From contig NZ_MAXC01000049.1 in NCBI RefSeq assembly GCF_001693485.1, forward strand, positions 1 to 64,000: DNA of 64,000 nucleotides. The letters are read 5' to 3'. The DNA comes from Bradyrhizobium sp. LMTR 3 (lineage in GTDB: Bacteria; Pseudomonadota; Alphaproteobacteria; Rhizobiales; Xanthobacteraceae). Both the position numbers and the translations under genes were made by a program. The notes under the pieces were generated by a model. It did not search any database, was not told the origin of the DNA, and saw only the letters and a program-made list of their open reading frames with translations. Shown here piece after piece: positions 25,625 through 34,627 of the stretch (the stretch's first letter is position 1; every line of letters begins with the position of its first letter).

Positions 25625-26503
25625 CTACTCCGCCGCGGCGAGGTGCCGCCGCACCAGCACGGTGCCGCTATCGAGGTCGCGGCCGACCAGTCGCGTGATC
25701 TCTGCGGATCCGTCCCCGAGCAGCGCCCGGTATGAGGCGATCTGGCGTGCAAAGAGATTGTAGATCATCACCGCGGGAATCGCCGCCACCAGCCCGAGCG
25801 CCGTCGCCAGCAGCGCCTCGGCAATTCCAGGCGCGACCACGGCGAGGTTGGTGGTTTGCGACTTCGATATTCCGATGAAGCTGTTCATGATTCCCCAGAC
25901 CGTGCCGAACAGTCCGACGAAGGGACCGGTCGATCCGATGGTTGCAAGCACGCCGGTGCCTAGTCCGATGCGCCGGCTTGCCGCCGCCTCGATCTGCTGC
26001 AGCCGGGAGGCGATCCTTGCCTTGATGCCCTCCTTGTCCATTCGATCGGTGCTCAATCTCAATTCGGCCAGGGCACCCTCGAGCAACTGGGCAACCGCGC
26101 CCTCGGGGACCTGCCGCACGGCGTCTTCCACGTTCCGGACGCTGGCCAGCTCGCGCAGGGCGCGTCGGGCATTCCGTCGCGCCTTGATCAGCTCGATCGT
26201 CTTTGCGAGCCACACCGTCCAGGTGACCGCGGTCGCAAAGGCCAGACCGATCATCACCGCTTTGACGACGACGTCGGCCTGCATGAACATGCCCCAGGGG
26301 CTGAGATCGCGGGGTAGCGCTGCAGCCGCGATCACTGTCCTTTCCGTTGCGTCCTGGGCGGCGGCCGGAGCGGCGGCCGGAAATGACAGCAACAGCAGCG
26401 GAAGTGACAGAAGCGGAACGCTGCGGCGGAGTTTCAGGCCAACTGGAGTTTTGACAGGGGTGGACGGAACAGCGCCACGTCGAAATGCCTTCCAGGATCG
26501 CAT
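25625..26503 (-). CDS. exbB: ExbB biopolymer transport protein
   Basis: A ~292-residue ExbB of the type with an N-terminal signal sequence (MRSWKAFRRG to the AAAPAAAQ cleavage region) and three membrane segments. The first follows LSPWGMFMQADVVVKAVMIG. The conserved C-terminal pair includes GVLATIGSTGPFVGLFGTVWGIMNSF and APGIAEALLATALGLVAAIPAVM. I start it at the ATG at 26503, because a frame from 26551 would begin inside the operator. First gene of exbB-exbD-tonB. Confidence 0.92.
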   Translation of the reverse strand: MRSWKAFRRGAVPSTPVKTPVGLKLRRSVPLLSLPLLLLSFPAAAPAAAQDATERTVIAAAALPRDLSPWGMFMQADVVVKAVMIGLAFATAVTWTVWLAKTIELIKARRNARRALRELASVRNVEDAVRQVPEGAVAQLLEGALAELRLSTDRMDKEGIKARIASRLQQIEAAASRRIGLGTGVLATIGSTGPFVGLFGTVWGIMNSFIGISKSQTTNLAVVAPGIAEALLATALGLVAAIPAVMIYNLFARQIASYRALLGDGSAEITRLVGRDLDSGTVLVRRHLAAAE

Positions 26504-26541
26504 CGATCTGCCTCTGCACGCAATTAATGTCTCAGCCCCAT

Positions 26542-26570
26542 TGTGTAGCATCGCCTACGTCTTGGTGCAA
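26542..26570 (-). promoter_or_regulatory. Candidate exbB promoter overlapped by the shared operator
   Basis: On the minus strand TTGCAC (26570-26565), a 17-base spacer and TACACA (26547-26542) form a plausible promoter. The conserved element (26544-26567) covers almost the whole of it. The element has the same + strand orientation as the receptor copy, so it faces opposite ways relative to the two genes. That fits a protein binding the dyad core. The rest of 26571-26832 shows no gene. Confidence 0.55.
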
Positions 26571-26832
26571 ATGCTATAGGCCAAAGAGCGCGAGGTCCCG
26601 CCCTCGTGCATGCAGGTTCGGTTGCAATCTCCCGTTGATGGGGTTGCGAGCCGCGATCCGGCGGAAAAGCCCAGGGCGAACTGGCCGAGGAACTCCGGAT
26701 CGCTGGCTGCGGTAGGCCGTCCTCCCGGTCTTTCTGCCGCAATTGTCAATTGCCGGACTTGCCCCCGGTGGTGTAAAGCGGCGCATCGGCGCTGGCTTGG
26801 GAAGCGCCGTTCCGCCCCCCGGGAACTGCTTG

Positions 26833-27936
26833 ATGACGCTGTGGTTTGTGTTCGCGCTGATGACGGTCGCGGCGATTTTTGCCGTGCTCTGGCCGTTGAG
26901 CCGCGGCTCGTCTGCGCAGGCCGGCGGCAGCGAGGCGGTCGTCTACAAGGATCAGCTCGCCGAGATCGACCGCGATGTCGCGGCCGGGCTGATCGGCTTG
27001 TCCGAAGCCGAAGCCGCGCGTGTAGAAATCGGCCGCCGCCTGCTCGCCGCCGCGGACGGCGAGCGCAACCAGCCGGCGCACGCCAACCTTGGCCTGCGCC
27101 GTGCCTCGGCTGTCGTAGCGCTGGTGGGGTTGCCGATCGCGGCAGTGACGTTCTACCTCGCGCTTGGATCGCCGCGTCTCGGTGATTTCCCGCTCGCCTC
27201 GCGCACCCGTATGGCGGACGCCAGCCAGCCGCTCGAAAACATGGTGGCGCAGGTCGAAGCGCATCTGGAGAAAAATCCAACCGACGGTCGCGGCTGGACC
27301 GTGCTGGCGCCGGTGCTGGTGCGGCTCGGTCGTGTCGATGACGCGGTCCGGGCCTACCGCAACGTGATTCAACATGCCGGCGACAGCGCCGAACGCCGCT
27401 CCGATCTCGGTGAGGCGCTGGTTATCAGGGCGGGCGGCGTCGTCACGGCAGAAGCCAAGGGCGAGTTCGAGCGCGCGGTCGCGCAAAACGCCGACGATCC
27501 CAGGGCCAGCTATTTCCTCGGGCTCGCTGCCGAACAGGACGGCCGGAAGGCCGACGCTGCGGCGATCTGGCGGGCGATGCTGTCAAAGGCGCCGGCCGAC
27601 GCGCCGTGGCGGGCGCTGATCGAGGCGGCGCTGACCCGGGTCGGCGCCCCCGTCCCGCCGGCGCTCTCCGATGATGCAATGGCCGCGGCCAGGGACATGA
27701 ACGAGGCGGACCGTGGGACGATGGTCCGTGGCATGGTCGATCGGCTGGCGGCGCGGCTGAAGCAGGACGGCAGCGATGTCGAGGGTTGGTTGCGGCTGGT
27801 GCGGGCCTATATGGTGATGGGCGAACGCGACAAGGCGACGAGCGCGCGCACCGAAGCGCGCCAGGCGGTCGCGGGCGATGCCGAACGCTTGCGCCAGCTC
27901 AATGAAGGCCTGAAAAATCTCGGGCTTGATGGATAG
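26833..27936 (+). CDS. ccmI: Cytochrome c biogenesis protein CcmI
   Basis: A 367-residue CcmI (CycH in Bradyrhizobium). The first membrane segment (MTLWFVFALMTVAAIFAVLW) and a second (about 100-118) flank a cytoplasmic loop with the family motif VYKDQLAEIDRDVAAGLI. The periplasmic TPR domain follows and holds apocytochrome c for haem attachment. The ATG at 26833 is chosen over an in-frame start at 26743 because the membrane segment normally begins the protein. First gene of ccmIEFH. Confidence 0.92.
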   Translation: MTLWFVFALMTVAAIFAVLWPLSRGSSAQAGGSEAVVYKDQLAEIDRDVAAGLIGLSEAEAARVEIGRRLLAAADGERNQPAHANLGLRRASAVVALVGLPIAAVTFYLALGSPRLGDFPLASRTRMADASQPLENMVAQVEAHLEKNPTDGRGWTVLAPVLVRLGRVDDAVRAYRNVIQHAGDSAERRSDLGEALVIRAGGVVTAEAKGEFERAVAQNADDPRASYFLGLAAEQDGRKADAAAIWRAMLSKAPADAPWRALIEAALTRVGAPVPPALSDDAMAAARDMNEADRGTMVRGMVDRLAARLKQDGSDVEGWLRLVRAYMVMGERDKATSARTEARQAVAGDAERLRQLNEGLKNLGLDG

Positions 27937-27977
27937 AGCCGGATGGCGGAACCGAAAGACGAAGGCAGGGGATATTG

Positions 27978-28469
27978 ATGACGCGCAAGCAGCGGCGTTT
28001 GACCATGATCGGCGGCTCGCTCGCGGTGCTTGCGGTTGCGGCGGCGCTGGTGCTGAACGCGATGCGCGACTCCATTGTGTTCTTCTCCACGCCGACCATG
28101 GCGGCGGAAAAGCAGATCCCGCCCGGCAAGCGGTTCCGCCTCGGCGGCCTGGTGCAGCCGGGCTCGCTGGTGCGCGGCGACAACCTTGCCGTGAACTTCA
28201 GCATCGCCGACGGCAGCGCCACGCTGGCGGTCGCCTATAAGGGAATGTTGCCGGACCTGTTCCGCGAAGGGCAGGGCGTCGTCGCCGAGGGCGCGCTCGA
28301 CGCGTCAGGCGTGTTCAAGGCCGATACCGTGCTGGCCAAGCATGACGAGACCTATATGCCCAAGGACGTCGCCGACGCCCTGAAGAAGCAGGGACACTGG
28401 AAGGACGACTACGGCGCAAAGCCCGGCGCCACGGCCGCATCTGCGCCGGTGCAGGGGATCGCGAAGTGA
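27978..28469 (+). CDS. ccmE: Haem chaperone CcmE
   Basis: A 163-residue CcmE (CycJ). An N-terminal membrane anchor (about 9-27) precedes an OB-fold periplasmic domain. The covalent haem-binding histidine is His122 in LAKHDETYMP, with Tyr126 as the usual haem ligand. It carries haem to CcmF/CcmH in the periplasm. It overlaps ccmF by 4 bases. Confidence 0.94.
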   Translation: MTRKQRRLTMIGGSLAVLAVAAALVLNAMRDSIVFFSTPTMAAEKQIPPGKRFRLGGLVQPGSLVRGDNLAVNFSIADGSATLAVAYKGMLPDLFREGQGVVAEGALDASGVFKADTVLAKHDETYMPKDVADALKKQGHWKDDYGAKPGATAASAPVQGIAK

Positions 28470-30448
28470 TCGCGGAAGCCGGGCATTACGCGCTGGTGCT
28501 GGCGCTCGCACTTGCGCTGATCCAGTCCACGGTTCCGATGCTGGGCGCGCGCTGGGGCGATCCTGCACTGATGAATGTCGCGCGCTCCACGGCGCTGGCG
28601 CAATTGCTGTTCGTGGCGGCCTCGTTCACGGCGCTTGTGATGCTGTACGTCAACTCGGATTTTTCCGTCGTCAACGTGTTCGAGAATTCGCACTCGACGA
28701 AGCCGTTGCTCTACAAGATCACCGGCGTGTGGGGCCATCACGAAGGATCGATGCTGCTGTGGGTGGCGATTCTGGCGCTGTTCGGCGGCCTGGTCGCCGC
28801 CTTCGGCAACAATTTGCGGCTGTCGCTGCGCGCCCATGTGCTGGCCGTGCAGGGCTGGATCGCGGCTGCGTTCTATCTGTTCATCCTGGTCACATCGAAC
28901 CCGTTCCTGCGCATTGCGAGCCCGCCGATCGAGGGCCGTGACCTCAATCCGGTGCTGCAGGACATTGGGCTGGCCGTGCATCCGCCGATGCTCTATCTCG
29001 GCTATGTCGGGTTTTCGATCTCGTTCTCGTTCGCGATCGCCGCCTTGATCGAAGGCCGGATCGACGCGGCCTGGGCGCGCTGGGTGCGGCCGTGGACGCT
29101 CGTGGCGTGGATATTCCTCACGCTCGGCATCGCGATGGGTTCTTACTGGGCCTATTACGAACTCGGCTGGGGCGGCTGGTGGTTCTGGGATCCGGTCGAG
29201 AATGCTTCCCTGATGCCCTGGCTCGCCGGCACCGCGCTGCTGCATTCTGCCGTCGTGATGGAAAAGCGCAACGCGCTGAAGGTCTGGACCATCCTGCTGT
29301 CGATCCTGGCGTTTTCGCTGTCGCTGCTTGGCACCTTCCTGGTGCGCTCGGGCGTGTTGACCTCGGTGCACGCGTTCGCGACCGATCCCTCGCGCGGCGT
29401 GTTCATCCTGCTGATCCTGTGCCTGTTCATCGGCGGCAGTCTGACGCTGTATGCCTGGCGCGCCTCGGCGCTGAAGCAGGGCGGGCTGTTCGCGCCGGTC
29501 TCGCGCGAGGGCGCGCTGGTGCTCAACAATCTCTTTCTCACCTCCGCCTGCGCCACCGTGTTCATCGGAACGCTGTATCCGCTGGCGCTGGAAGTGCTGA
29601 CCGGCGACAAGATTTCGGTCGGCGCACCGTTCTTCAACCTGACCTTTGGGCCGCTGTTCGTGCCGCTTCTGGTCGCCATGCCGTTCGGGCCGCTGCTGGC
29701 CTGGAAGCGTGGCGATCTCCTCGGCGCGGCGCAGCGGCTGACCGCGGCCGGCATCGCGGCGCTGGTCGCAATTGCGGTGCTGTTTGCATGGACCCATGGC
29801 GGAGCCACGCTCGCCCCGCTGGCGATCGGGCTTGCGATATTCGTGATTGGCGGCGCCTTGAGTGATCTCGCCGAACGCATGGCGCTGTTCCGCGTTCCCT
29901 TGGCCATTGCGATGGCCCGTGCGCGTGGGCTGCCGCGCGCGACCTGGGGCACGGCGTTCGCGCATGCCGGCATTGGCGTCGCGCTGATCGGCATCGTCTG
30001 CGAGACCACCTGGAATAGCGAATATATCGGCACGATGAAGCCGCGCGATGTCGCAAGCGTCGCCGGCTATCAGTTGAAGCTCGACGAGATCACGCAACGG
30101 CAGGGACCGAACTTCCGTGAGATGATCGCGCAGTTCACGGTTGCGCTCGACGGCGAAACGCTCCAAGTGATGATGCCATCGAAGCGCAACTTCACCACGC
30201 GGGACTCGTCGACGACCGAGGCCGCGCTGCTGACCCGCGGCGCCAGCCAGCTTTACGTTTCGCTCGGCGACACCAATGCGGAAGGCGCCATCGCCGTGCG
30301 CATCTATCACAAGCCGCTGGTTCTCCTGATCTGGTGGGGCCCTGTCCTGATGGCGTTCGGCGGCCTGCTGTCGCTCTCGGATCGCCGCCTGCGCGTCGGT
30401 GCGCCCAAGCCGGCCAAGGCCGCCCGCGCGCTGCAGCCGGCGGAGTAG
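28466..30448 (+). CDS. ccmF: Cytochrome c haem lyase subunit CcmF
   Basis: A 660-residue polytopic protein (CycK) starting with GTG. It has the WWD-type haem-handling motif WGGWWFWDPVENASLMPWL and conserved periplasmic histidines such as those in VWGHHEGSMLLW. About 14-15 membrane segments are expected. It reduces haem and attaches it to apocytochrome c with CcmH/CcmI. The start overlaps the ccmE stop and the ccmH start lies 5 bases after its stop. Confidence 0.94.
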   Translation: MIAEAGHYALVLALALALIQSTVPMLGARWGDPALMNVARSTALAQLLFVAASFTALVMLYVNSDFSVVNVFENSHSTKPLLYKITGVWGHHEGSMLLWVAILALFGGLVAAFGNNLRLSLRAHVLAVQGWIAAAFYLFILVTSNPFLRIASPPIEGRDLNPVLQDIGLAVHPPMLYLGYVGFSISFSFAIAALIEGRIDAAWARWVRPWTLVAWIFLTLGIAMGSYWAYYELGWGGWWFWDPVENASLMPWLAGTALLHSAVVMEKRNALKVWTILLSILAFSLSLLGTFLVRSGVLTSVHAFATDPSRGVFILLILCLFIGGSLTLYAWRASALKQGGLFAPVSREGALVLNNLFLTSACATVFIGTLYPLALEVLTGDKISVGAPFFNLTFGPLFVPLLVAMPFGPLLAWKRGDLLGAAQRLTAAGIAALVAIAVLFAWTHGGATLAPLAIGLAIFVIGGALSDLAERMALFRVPLAIAMARARGLPRATWGTAFAHAGIGVALIGIVCETTWNSEYIGTMKPRDVASVAGYQLKLDEITQRQGPNFREMIAQFTVALDGETLQVMMPSKRNFTTRDSSTTEAALLTRGASQLYVSLGDTNAEGAIAVRIYHKPLVLLIWWGPVLMAFGGLLSLSDRRLRVGAPKPAKAARALQPAE

Positions 30449-30452
30449 TGCC

Positions 30453-30950
30453 TTGAAGCGCCTCATTGCAGCATGTGTGCTGGTTGTCGCCGCGACGCTC
30501 TGCGGGCCGGCTCACGCCGTGCAGCCCGACGAGATCATGGCCGATCCGGCAAAGGAGGCGCGAGCCCGCGACCTGTCGCGCGAGCTGCGCTGCATGGTGT
30601 GCCAGAACCAGTCGATCGACGATTCCGACGCCCCGCTGGCGCGCGACCTGCGGCTGTTGGTGCGCGAGCGGATCGCGTCCGGCGACAGCGACAGCCAGGT
30701 GATCGACTTTCTGGTCGCGCGCTATGGCGAGTTCGTGCTGCTGAAGCCGCGCTTCACGCCGCACACGCTGCTGCTCTGGCTGCTGCCGCCGCTCGCATTG
30801 GCCGGGGGCGGGCTGGCGCTCTGGCTCTACAGCCGCCGCCGTTCGAACACCGGCAGCGCGACCGATCCTTCGCTGTTGCATCTGACGGAAGAGGAACAGG
30901 CGAGGCTGGAGCGCTTGCTCGCAGCCGATGCGCCGGACAAGAAATCCTAG
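30453..30950 (+). CDS. ccmH: Cytochrome c biogenesis thiol protein CcmH
   Basis: A 165-residue CcmH (CycL). The signal peptide (MKRLIAACVLVVAATLCGPAHA) is followed by the redox motif LRCMVCQNQSI (Cys47, Cys50), a single C-terminal membrane segment (about 104-125) and a short cytoplasmic tail. It reduces apocytochrome c thiols. I start at the TTG at 30453 because it begins the signal peptide; a frame from 30399 would overlap ccmF with basic residues. Last gene of ccmIEFH. Confidence 0.9.
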   Translation: MKRLIAACVLVVAATLCGPAHAVQPDEIMADPAKEARARDLSRELRCMVCQNQSIDDSDAPLARDLRLLVRERIASGDSDSQVIDFLVARYGEFVLLKPRFTPHTLLLWLLPPLALAGGGLALWLYSRRRSNTGSATDPSLLHLTEEEQARLERLLAADAPDKKS

Positions 30951-31024
30951 CTCGCCATTGCAAGCGGGTAGGTTTTGGCTATGACTCCCCTGTCAAAATA
31001 AACATAACAAGGGGGAGACGGGAC

Positions 31025-31549
31025 ATGGCCTTTTCACTCTACGACGCCAGCGTGGCGAACTATCTGCAGACCCTTGGCGCCGTCAGCGGCTTCCTCGAGC
31101 GCGGCCTCGTTCATTTCCGCGACAAGAACATCGATCCCGATAGCATGGTCGAGGCGCGGCTGGCGCCCGACATGCTGCCGCTGCGTTTCCAGATCATCTC
31201 CGTCGCCCAGCATTCGCGCGGCGCCATCGAGGGCGTGCAACGCGGAGAGTTTCATCCGCCCGCGTCCAAGACGCCGTACGATTATGCGGGATTGCAGGGA
31301 TTGGTCGCGCAAACCCGCGAGGCTCTGGAGGGCTGGACTCCGGAGGCAGTCAACGCGCTTGGCGGCCGCGACGTCGTCTTCCACCTCGGCGATCACAAGC
31401 TGCCCTTCACCGCGGAAGGCTTCCTGATGTCGTTCTCGCTGCCCAATTTCTATTTCCACGCCACCACCGCCTACGACATCCTGCGCACCAACGGCGTGCC
31501 GCTCGGCAAGAGGGATTTCATGGGGCGGCTGAAGATGAAGAAGAGCTGA
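31025..31549 (+). CDS. DUF1993 domain protein
   Basis: A 174-residue protein of the DUF1993 family, a DinB-like four-helix bundle. Recognisable parts are SVANYLQTLGAVSGFLERG, the RLAPDMLPLRFQI motif and LPNFYFHATTAYDILRTNGVPLGKRDF at the end. Conserved His residues (QHS, HLGDH, FHATT) could form a metal site. GGGGGAGACGGGAC precedes the ATG. A terminator follows at 31569. Function is unproven. Confidence 0.88.
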   Translation: MAFSLYDASVANYLQTLGAVSGFLERGLVHFRDKNIDPDSMVEARLAPDMLPLRFQIISVAQHSRGAIEGVQRGEFHPPASKTPYDYAGLQGLVAQTREALEGWTPEAVNALGGRDVVFHLGDHKLPFTAEGFLMSFSLPNFYFHATTAYDILRTNGVPLGKRDFMGRLKMKKS

Positions 31550-31568
31550 GGCTGTTGGGGTAAAGAAA

Positions 31569-31603
31569 GCGGCGCAGGAGGTGCTCCTGCGCCGTCCTTT
31601 TTC
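31569..31603 (+). terminator. Rho-independent terminator of the DUF1993 gene
   Basis: GGCGCAGGA pairs with TCCTGCGCC around a short loop and is followed by a T-rich run (TCCTTTTTC). Confidence 0.88.
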
Positions 31604-31611
31604 AGTGGTCG

Positions 31612-31829
31612 CTATACACCCATCAGCGCGTCGCGCTTGGCGATCAGGTCGGCACGCGAGACGCTGTTGTCCCGGATGTCGCTCGAGATGAAGTCCATCA
31701 TGCCACGCGCGTGGCTGCCGGAGACTTCTGCTGATCCTCGACTGATGTTGCGATGCCTTCCTTCCGGGTCGTCACCGTGCCGTCGCCCCGGAAGTTGTAC
31801 TGGATGCCGCCGCTCACGAAGCCATTAGG
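31612..31829 (-). pseudogene. Frameshifted 3' fragment of an unknown gene
   Basis: Reading from 31829, an open stretch GFVSGGIQYNFRGDGTVTTR, then KEGIATSVEDQQK runs into a stop. In the neighbouring frame the same DNA continues VSGSHARGMMDFISSDIRDN and ends RADLIAKRDALMGV with a stop at 31612. Adding one G near QQK would join both halves. The 5' part of the gene is missing, with a stop just upstream at 31830. I do not recognise the family. The rest of the 530-base gap to degP (31830-32079) shows nothing clear. Confidence 0.5.
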
Positions 31830-32079
31830 TTACGTTTGGGCCAAGAGGAGGCAGGGTCCGGCCGACCCCCGCACGGGCAGCCGTTCGCCCTCTAGGCCCA
31901 TTTCACCCAGCGCTAACCCATTGATTGCCTGCGCTATTCTGCCACATCCCTAATCCGCTCCATTACAAAAGTTTAATTCCCTAGCCAGCGCGCGGTAAGG
32001 CGGCAGGCCCCATCTTCCGTCCTGTCAGGTGCCCAGCCCCCGTACCGTCCAATTCAGGTTCTCTGGAGATTTTAGAAAC

Positions 32080-33672
32080 ATGACCGAACGTCCCATCGAT
32101 CTTTCCTCGCTACAGTCGCCCGGCGCAGCACGCCGTTCGCTGTTCTCCGCCCGCAAATTCGCGCTGATGGCCTCCGTCGTCGCCGGCCTCGGCGCCGCCG
32201 TGTATGGTTTCTCGCCGCAGCAGGGCCCGGATGTCTTTGCCAGCGCGGCGCATGCGCAGGTCAATACCGAGGTTCGCAAGGTCGAGCGGCCGATCGGTTT
32301 CGCCGACATCGTCGAGCGCGTGAAGCCGTCGGTGATTTCGGTCAAGATCAACATCGCCGACAAGAGTTCCAAGGACGACAGCGCCAACAAGGACGAGGAC
32401 TCGCCGTTCCCGCCGGGCTCGCCGATGGAACGCTTCTTCCGCCGCTTCGGCGGTCCGGATGGCCTGCCGCCCGGCCTGCGCGGCGGACCGCGTGGCGGCC
32501 GCGGCCCGGTGACGGGCCAGGGTTCCGGCTTCTTCATCTCGCCTGACGGATATGCCGTGACCAACAACCACGTGGTCGACGGCGCCGACAAGGTCGAAGT
32601 CACCATGGACGACGGCAAGACCTACACCGCGAAGGTGATCGGCACCGATCAGCGCACCGACCTCGCCCTGATCAAGGTCGAGGGCCGCACCGATTTCCCG
32701 TTCGCCAAGCTGTCCGATAGCAAGCCGCGGATCGGCGACTGGGTGCTGGCGGTCGGCAACCCGTTCGGGCTCGGCGGCACCGTGACCGCCGGCATCGTTT
32801 CGGCCTCCGGCCGCGACATCGGCAACGGTCCGTATGACGATTTCATCCAGATCGACGCTCCCGTGAACAAGGGTAATTCCGGCGGTCCGGCGTTCGACAC
32901 CAACGGCGAAGTGATGGGCGTCAACACCGCAATCTATTCGCCGTCCGGCGGCAGCGTCGGCATCGCGTTCTCGATTCCCGCCTCGACGGTGAAGAACGTG
33001 ATCGCCCAGCTCAAGGACAAGGGCTCGGTCAGCCGCGGCTGGATCGGCGTCCAGATCCAGCCGGTTACCTCCGACATCGCCGACAGCCTCGGCATGAAGA
33101 AGGCGGAAGGTGCGCTGGTGGCGGAACCGCAGGCCAATGGTCCGGCGGCCAAGGCCGGCATCCAGTCCGGTGACGTCATCACCGCGGTCAATGGTGAGCC
33201 GGTCAAGGATGCCCGCGAGCTCGCCCGCACCATCGGTAGCCTCGCGCCGGGCGCCGCAGTCAAGCTGAACGTGCTGCAAAAGGGCCAGGACAAGGTCGTC
33301 AACCTCACGCTCGGCCAGTTGCCGAACACGATCGAGACCAAGGCCGACATCGGCAAGGAAGACAAGGGTAGCGCGACCAAGGGAACCGATGTTCCGAAGC
33401 TCGGCCTGACGGTGGCTCCCGCCAATACCGTTGCCGGCGCCGGCAGGGAAGGCGTCGTCGTCACGGAGGTCGACCCGAAGAGCGCGGCGGCCGAACGCGG
33501 CTTCAAGGAAGGCGACGTCATTCTTGAGGTCGCCGGCAAGAGCGTCACCAGCGCCGGTGATGTTCGCCAGGCACTGGATGCCGCGCGTACCGAAAGCAAG
33601 AACAGCGTTCTCATGCGCGTGAAGAGCGGCGGTTCGTCGCGCTTCGTCGCGGTGCCGCTGGCGAAGGGCTAA
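32080..33672 (+). CDS. degP: Periplasmic serine protease, DegP/HtrA (Do) family
   Basis: A 530-residue HtrA-type protease and chaperone. An N-terminal export signal or anchor (about 24-60, ending AAHAQ) is followed by the trypsin-like domain with His164 (NNHVV), Asp194 (TDLAL) and Ser267 (GNSGGP), then two PDZ domains (about 320-410 and 440-530). A Gly/Pro/Arg-rich loop (about 108-145) precedes the catalytic core. It degrades misfolded envelope proteins. The ATG at 32080 follows GGAGA. A terminator at 33813 separates it from the downstream regulator. Confidence 0.92.
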   Translation: MTERPIDLSSLQSPGAARRSLFSARKFALMASVVAGLGAAVYGFSPQQGPDVFASAAHAQVNTEVRKVERPIGFADIVERVKPSVISVKINIADKSSKDDSANKDEDSPFPPGSPMERFFRRFGGPDGLPPGLRGGPRGGRGPVTGQGSGFFISPDGYAVTNNHVVDGADKVEVTMDDGKTYTAKVIGTDQRTDLALIKVEGRTDFPFAKLSDSKPRIGDWVLAVGNPFGLGGTVTAGIVSASGRDIGNGPYDDFIQIDAPVNKGNSGGPAFDTNGEVMGVNTAIYSPSGGSVGIAFSIPASTVKNVIAQLKDKGSVSRGWIGVQIQPVTSDIADSLGMKKAEGALVAEPQANGPAAKAGIQSGDVITAVNGEPVKDARELARTIGSLAPGAAVKLNVLQKGQDKVVNLTLGQLPNTIETKADIGKEDKGSATKGTDVPKLGLTVAPANTVAGAGREGVVVTEVDPKSAAAERGFKEGDVILEVAGKSVTSAGDVRQALDAARTESKNSVLMRVKSGGSSRFVAVPLAKG

Positions 33673-33812
33673 ACGAGGACTAGATACAAGATGGAGGGTC
33701 ACGCCGGCATTCGTCGCCCCCGCCGACGTCTCCTTCCGGGGAGCGGGTCCAAAACTCGCTCCCTCAGGCAACCTTCCTTCGGAATACGCCCCCCTCCGTC
33801 GGAAGGGCCTAA

Positions 33813-33850
33813 GGGCGGTGAGGTCCCCCAGCCTCATCGCCCGCTTTTTT
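33813..33850 (+). terminator. Rho-independent terminator downstream of degP
   Basis: GGGCGGTGAGG pairs with CCTCATCGCCC (one G-U pair) and is followed after GC by six T. It lies between degP and the next response regulator, so the two are separate transcripts. It also argues against any regulator start upstream of 33850. Confidence 0.75.
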
Positions 33851-33946
33851 CACTTGATCGAGAGCATCCGCGGTCGCCTTGCATGTGCAGGGCGGCCGCG
33901 CCATGGTGAGAGAAAGCCCATTCCCGTGACCGCAACTGCCCCACAA

Positions 33947-34627
33947 ATGCGCCTGTTGATCATCGAAGATGACCGCGAGTCCGCCGACTATCTGGTCAAG
34001 GCGTTCCGTGAAGTCGGCCATGTCGCCGATCTCGCCAGCGATGGCGAGGAGGGGCTGTCGATGGCCGAAGGCGGCGACTATGACGTGCTGGTCGTGGATC
34101 GCATGCTGCCCAAGCGCGACGGCCTGTCCGTCATCGGGAGCCTGCGCGAGAAGGGCAATCGCACGCCGGTTCTGATCCTCTCCGCGCTCGGCCAGGTCGA
34201 CGACCGCATCAAGGGCCTGCGCGCCGGCGGCGACGACTATCTGCCAAAACCCTATTCATTCGCCGAATTGCAGGCGCGCGTCGAAGTGCTGTCGCGCCGC
34301 AATGTCGGCCCGGCCGAGGAGACCACCTACCGCGTCGGTGATCTCGAGCTCGACCGTCTTTCTCATCGTGTCGCCCGCGGCAAGGATGAACTGACGCTGC
34401 AGCCGCGCGAGTTTCGCCTGCTCGAATATCTGATGAAGCATGCCGGCCAGGTGGTGACCCGCACCATGCTTCTGGAAAACGTCTGGGATTATCATTTCGA
34501 TCCGCAGACCAATGTCATCGACGTGCATATTTCGCGGCTGCGCTCCAAGATCGACAAGGGCTTCGAACGGCCCTTGCTGCACACGATCCGCGGCGCCGGA
34601 TACATGATCCGTGACGGCCTTCGGTAA
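33947..34627 (+). CDS. Two-component response regulator, OmpR family
   Basis: A 226-residue regulator. The receiver has IIEDD, the phosphoacceptor Asp in VLVVDRMLPKRDG and the Lys in LPKPYSF. The winged-helix DNA-binding domain has LTLQPREFRLLEYLMKHAGQVVTR and VIDVHISRLRSKIDKG. The ATG at 33947 (MRLLIIEDD) gives the normal N-terminus; a GTG at 33926 would add seven residues. The kinase gene overlaps by 17 bases, so the pair is an operon. Confidence 0.9.
   Translation: MRLLIIEDDRESADYLVKAFREVGHVADLASDGEEGLSMAEGGDYDVLVVDRMLPKRDGLSVIGSLREKGNRTPVLILSALGQVDDRIKGLRAGGDDYLPKPYSFAELQARVEVLSRRNVGPAEETTYRVGDLELDRLSHRVARGKDELTLQPREFRLLEYLMKHAGQVVTRTMLLENVWDYHFDPQTNVIDVHISRLRSKIDKGFERPLLHTIRGAGYMIRDGLR

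Noticed and set aside
26571..26832. Cobalamin or other riboswitch upstream of ccmI or exbB
   Set aside because: No B12-box or other conserved riboswitch core found on either strand by eye.
28409..30466. 685-residue open frame antisense to ccmF
   Set aside because: It is a high-GC shadow: ccmF on the + strand carries all family motifs, while the antisense product is Arg/Gln/His-rich and has no domain.
32110..33837. 575-residue open frame antisense to degP
   Set aside because: The DegP catalytic triad and PDZ motifs define the coding strand.
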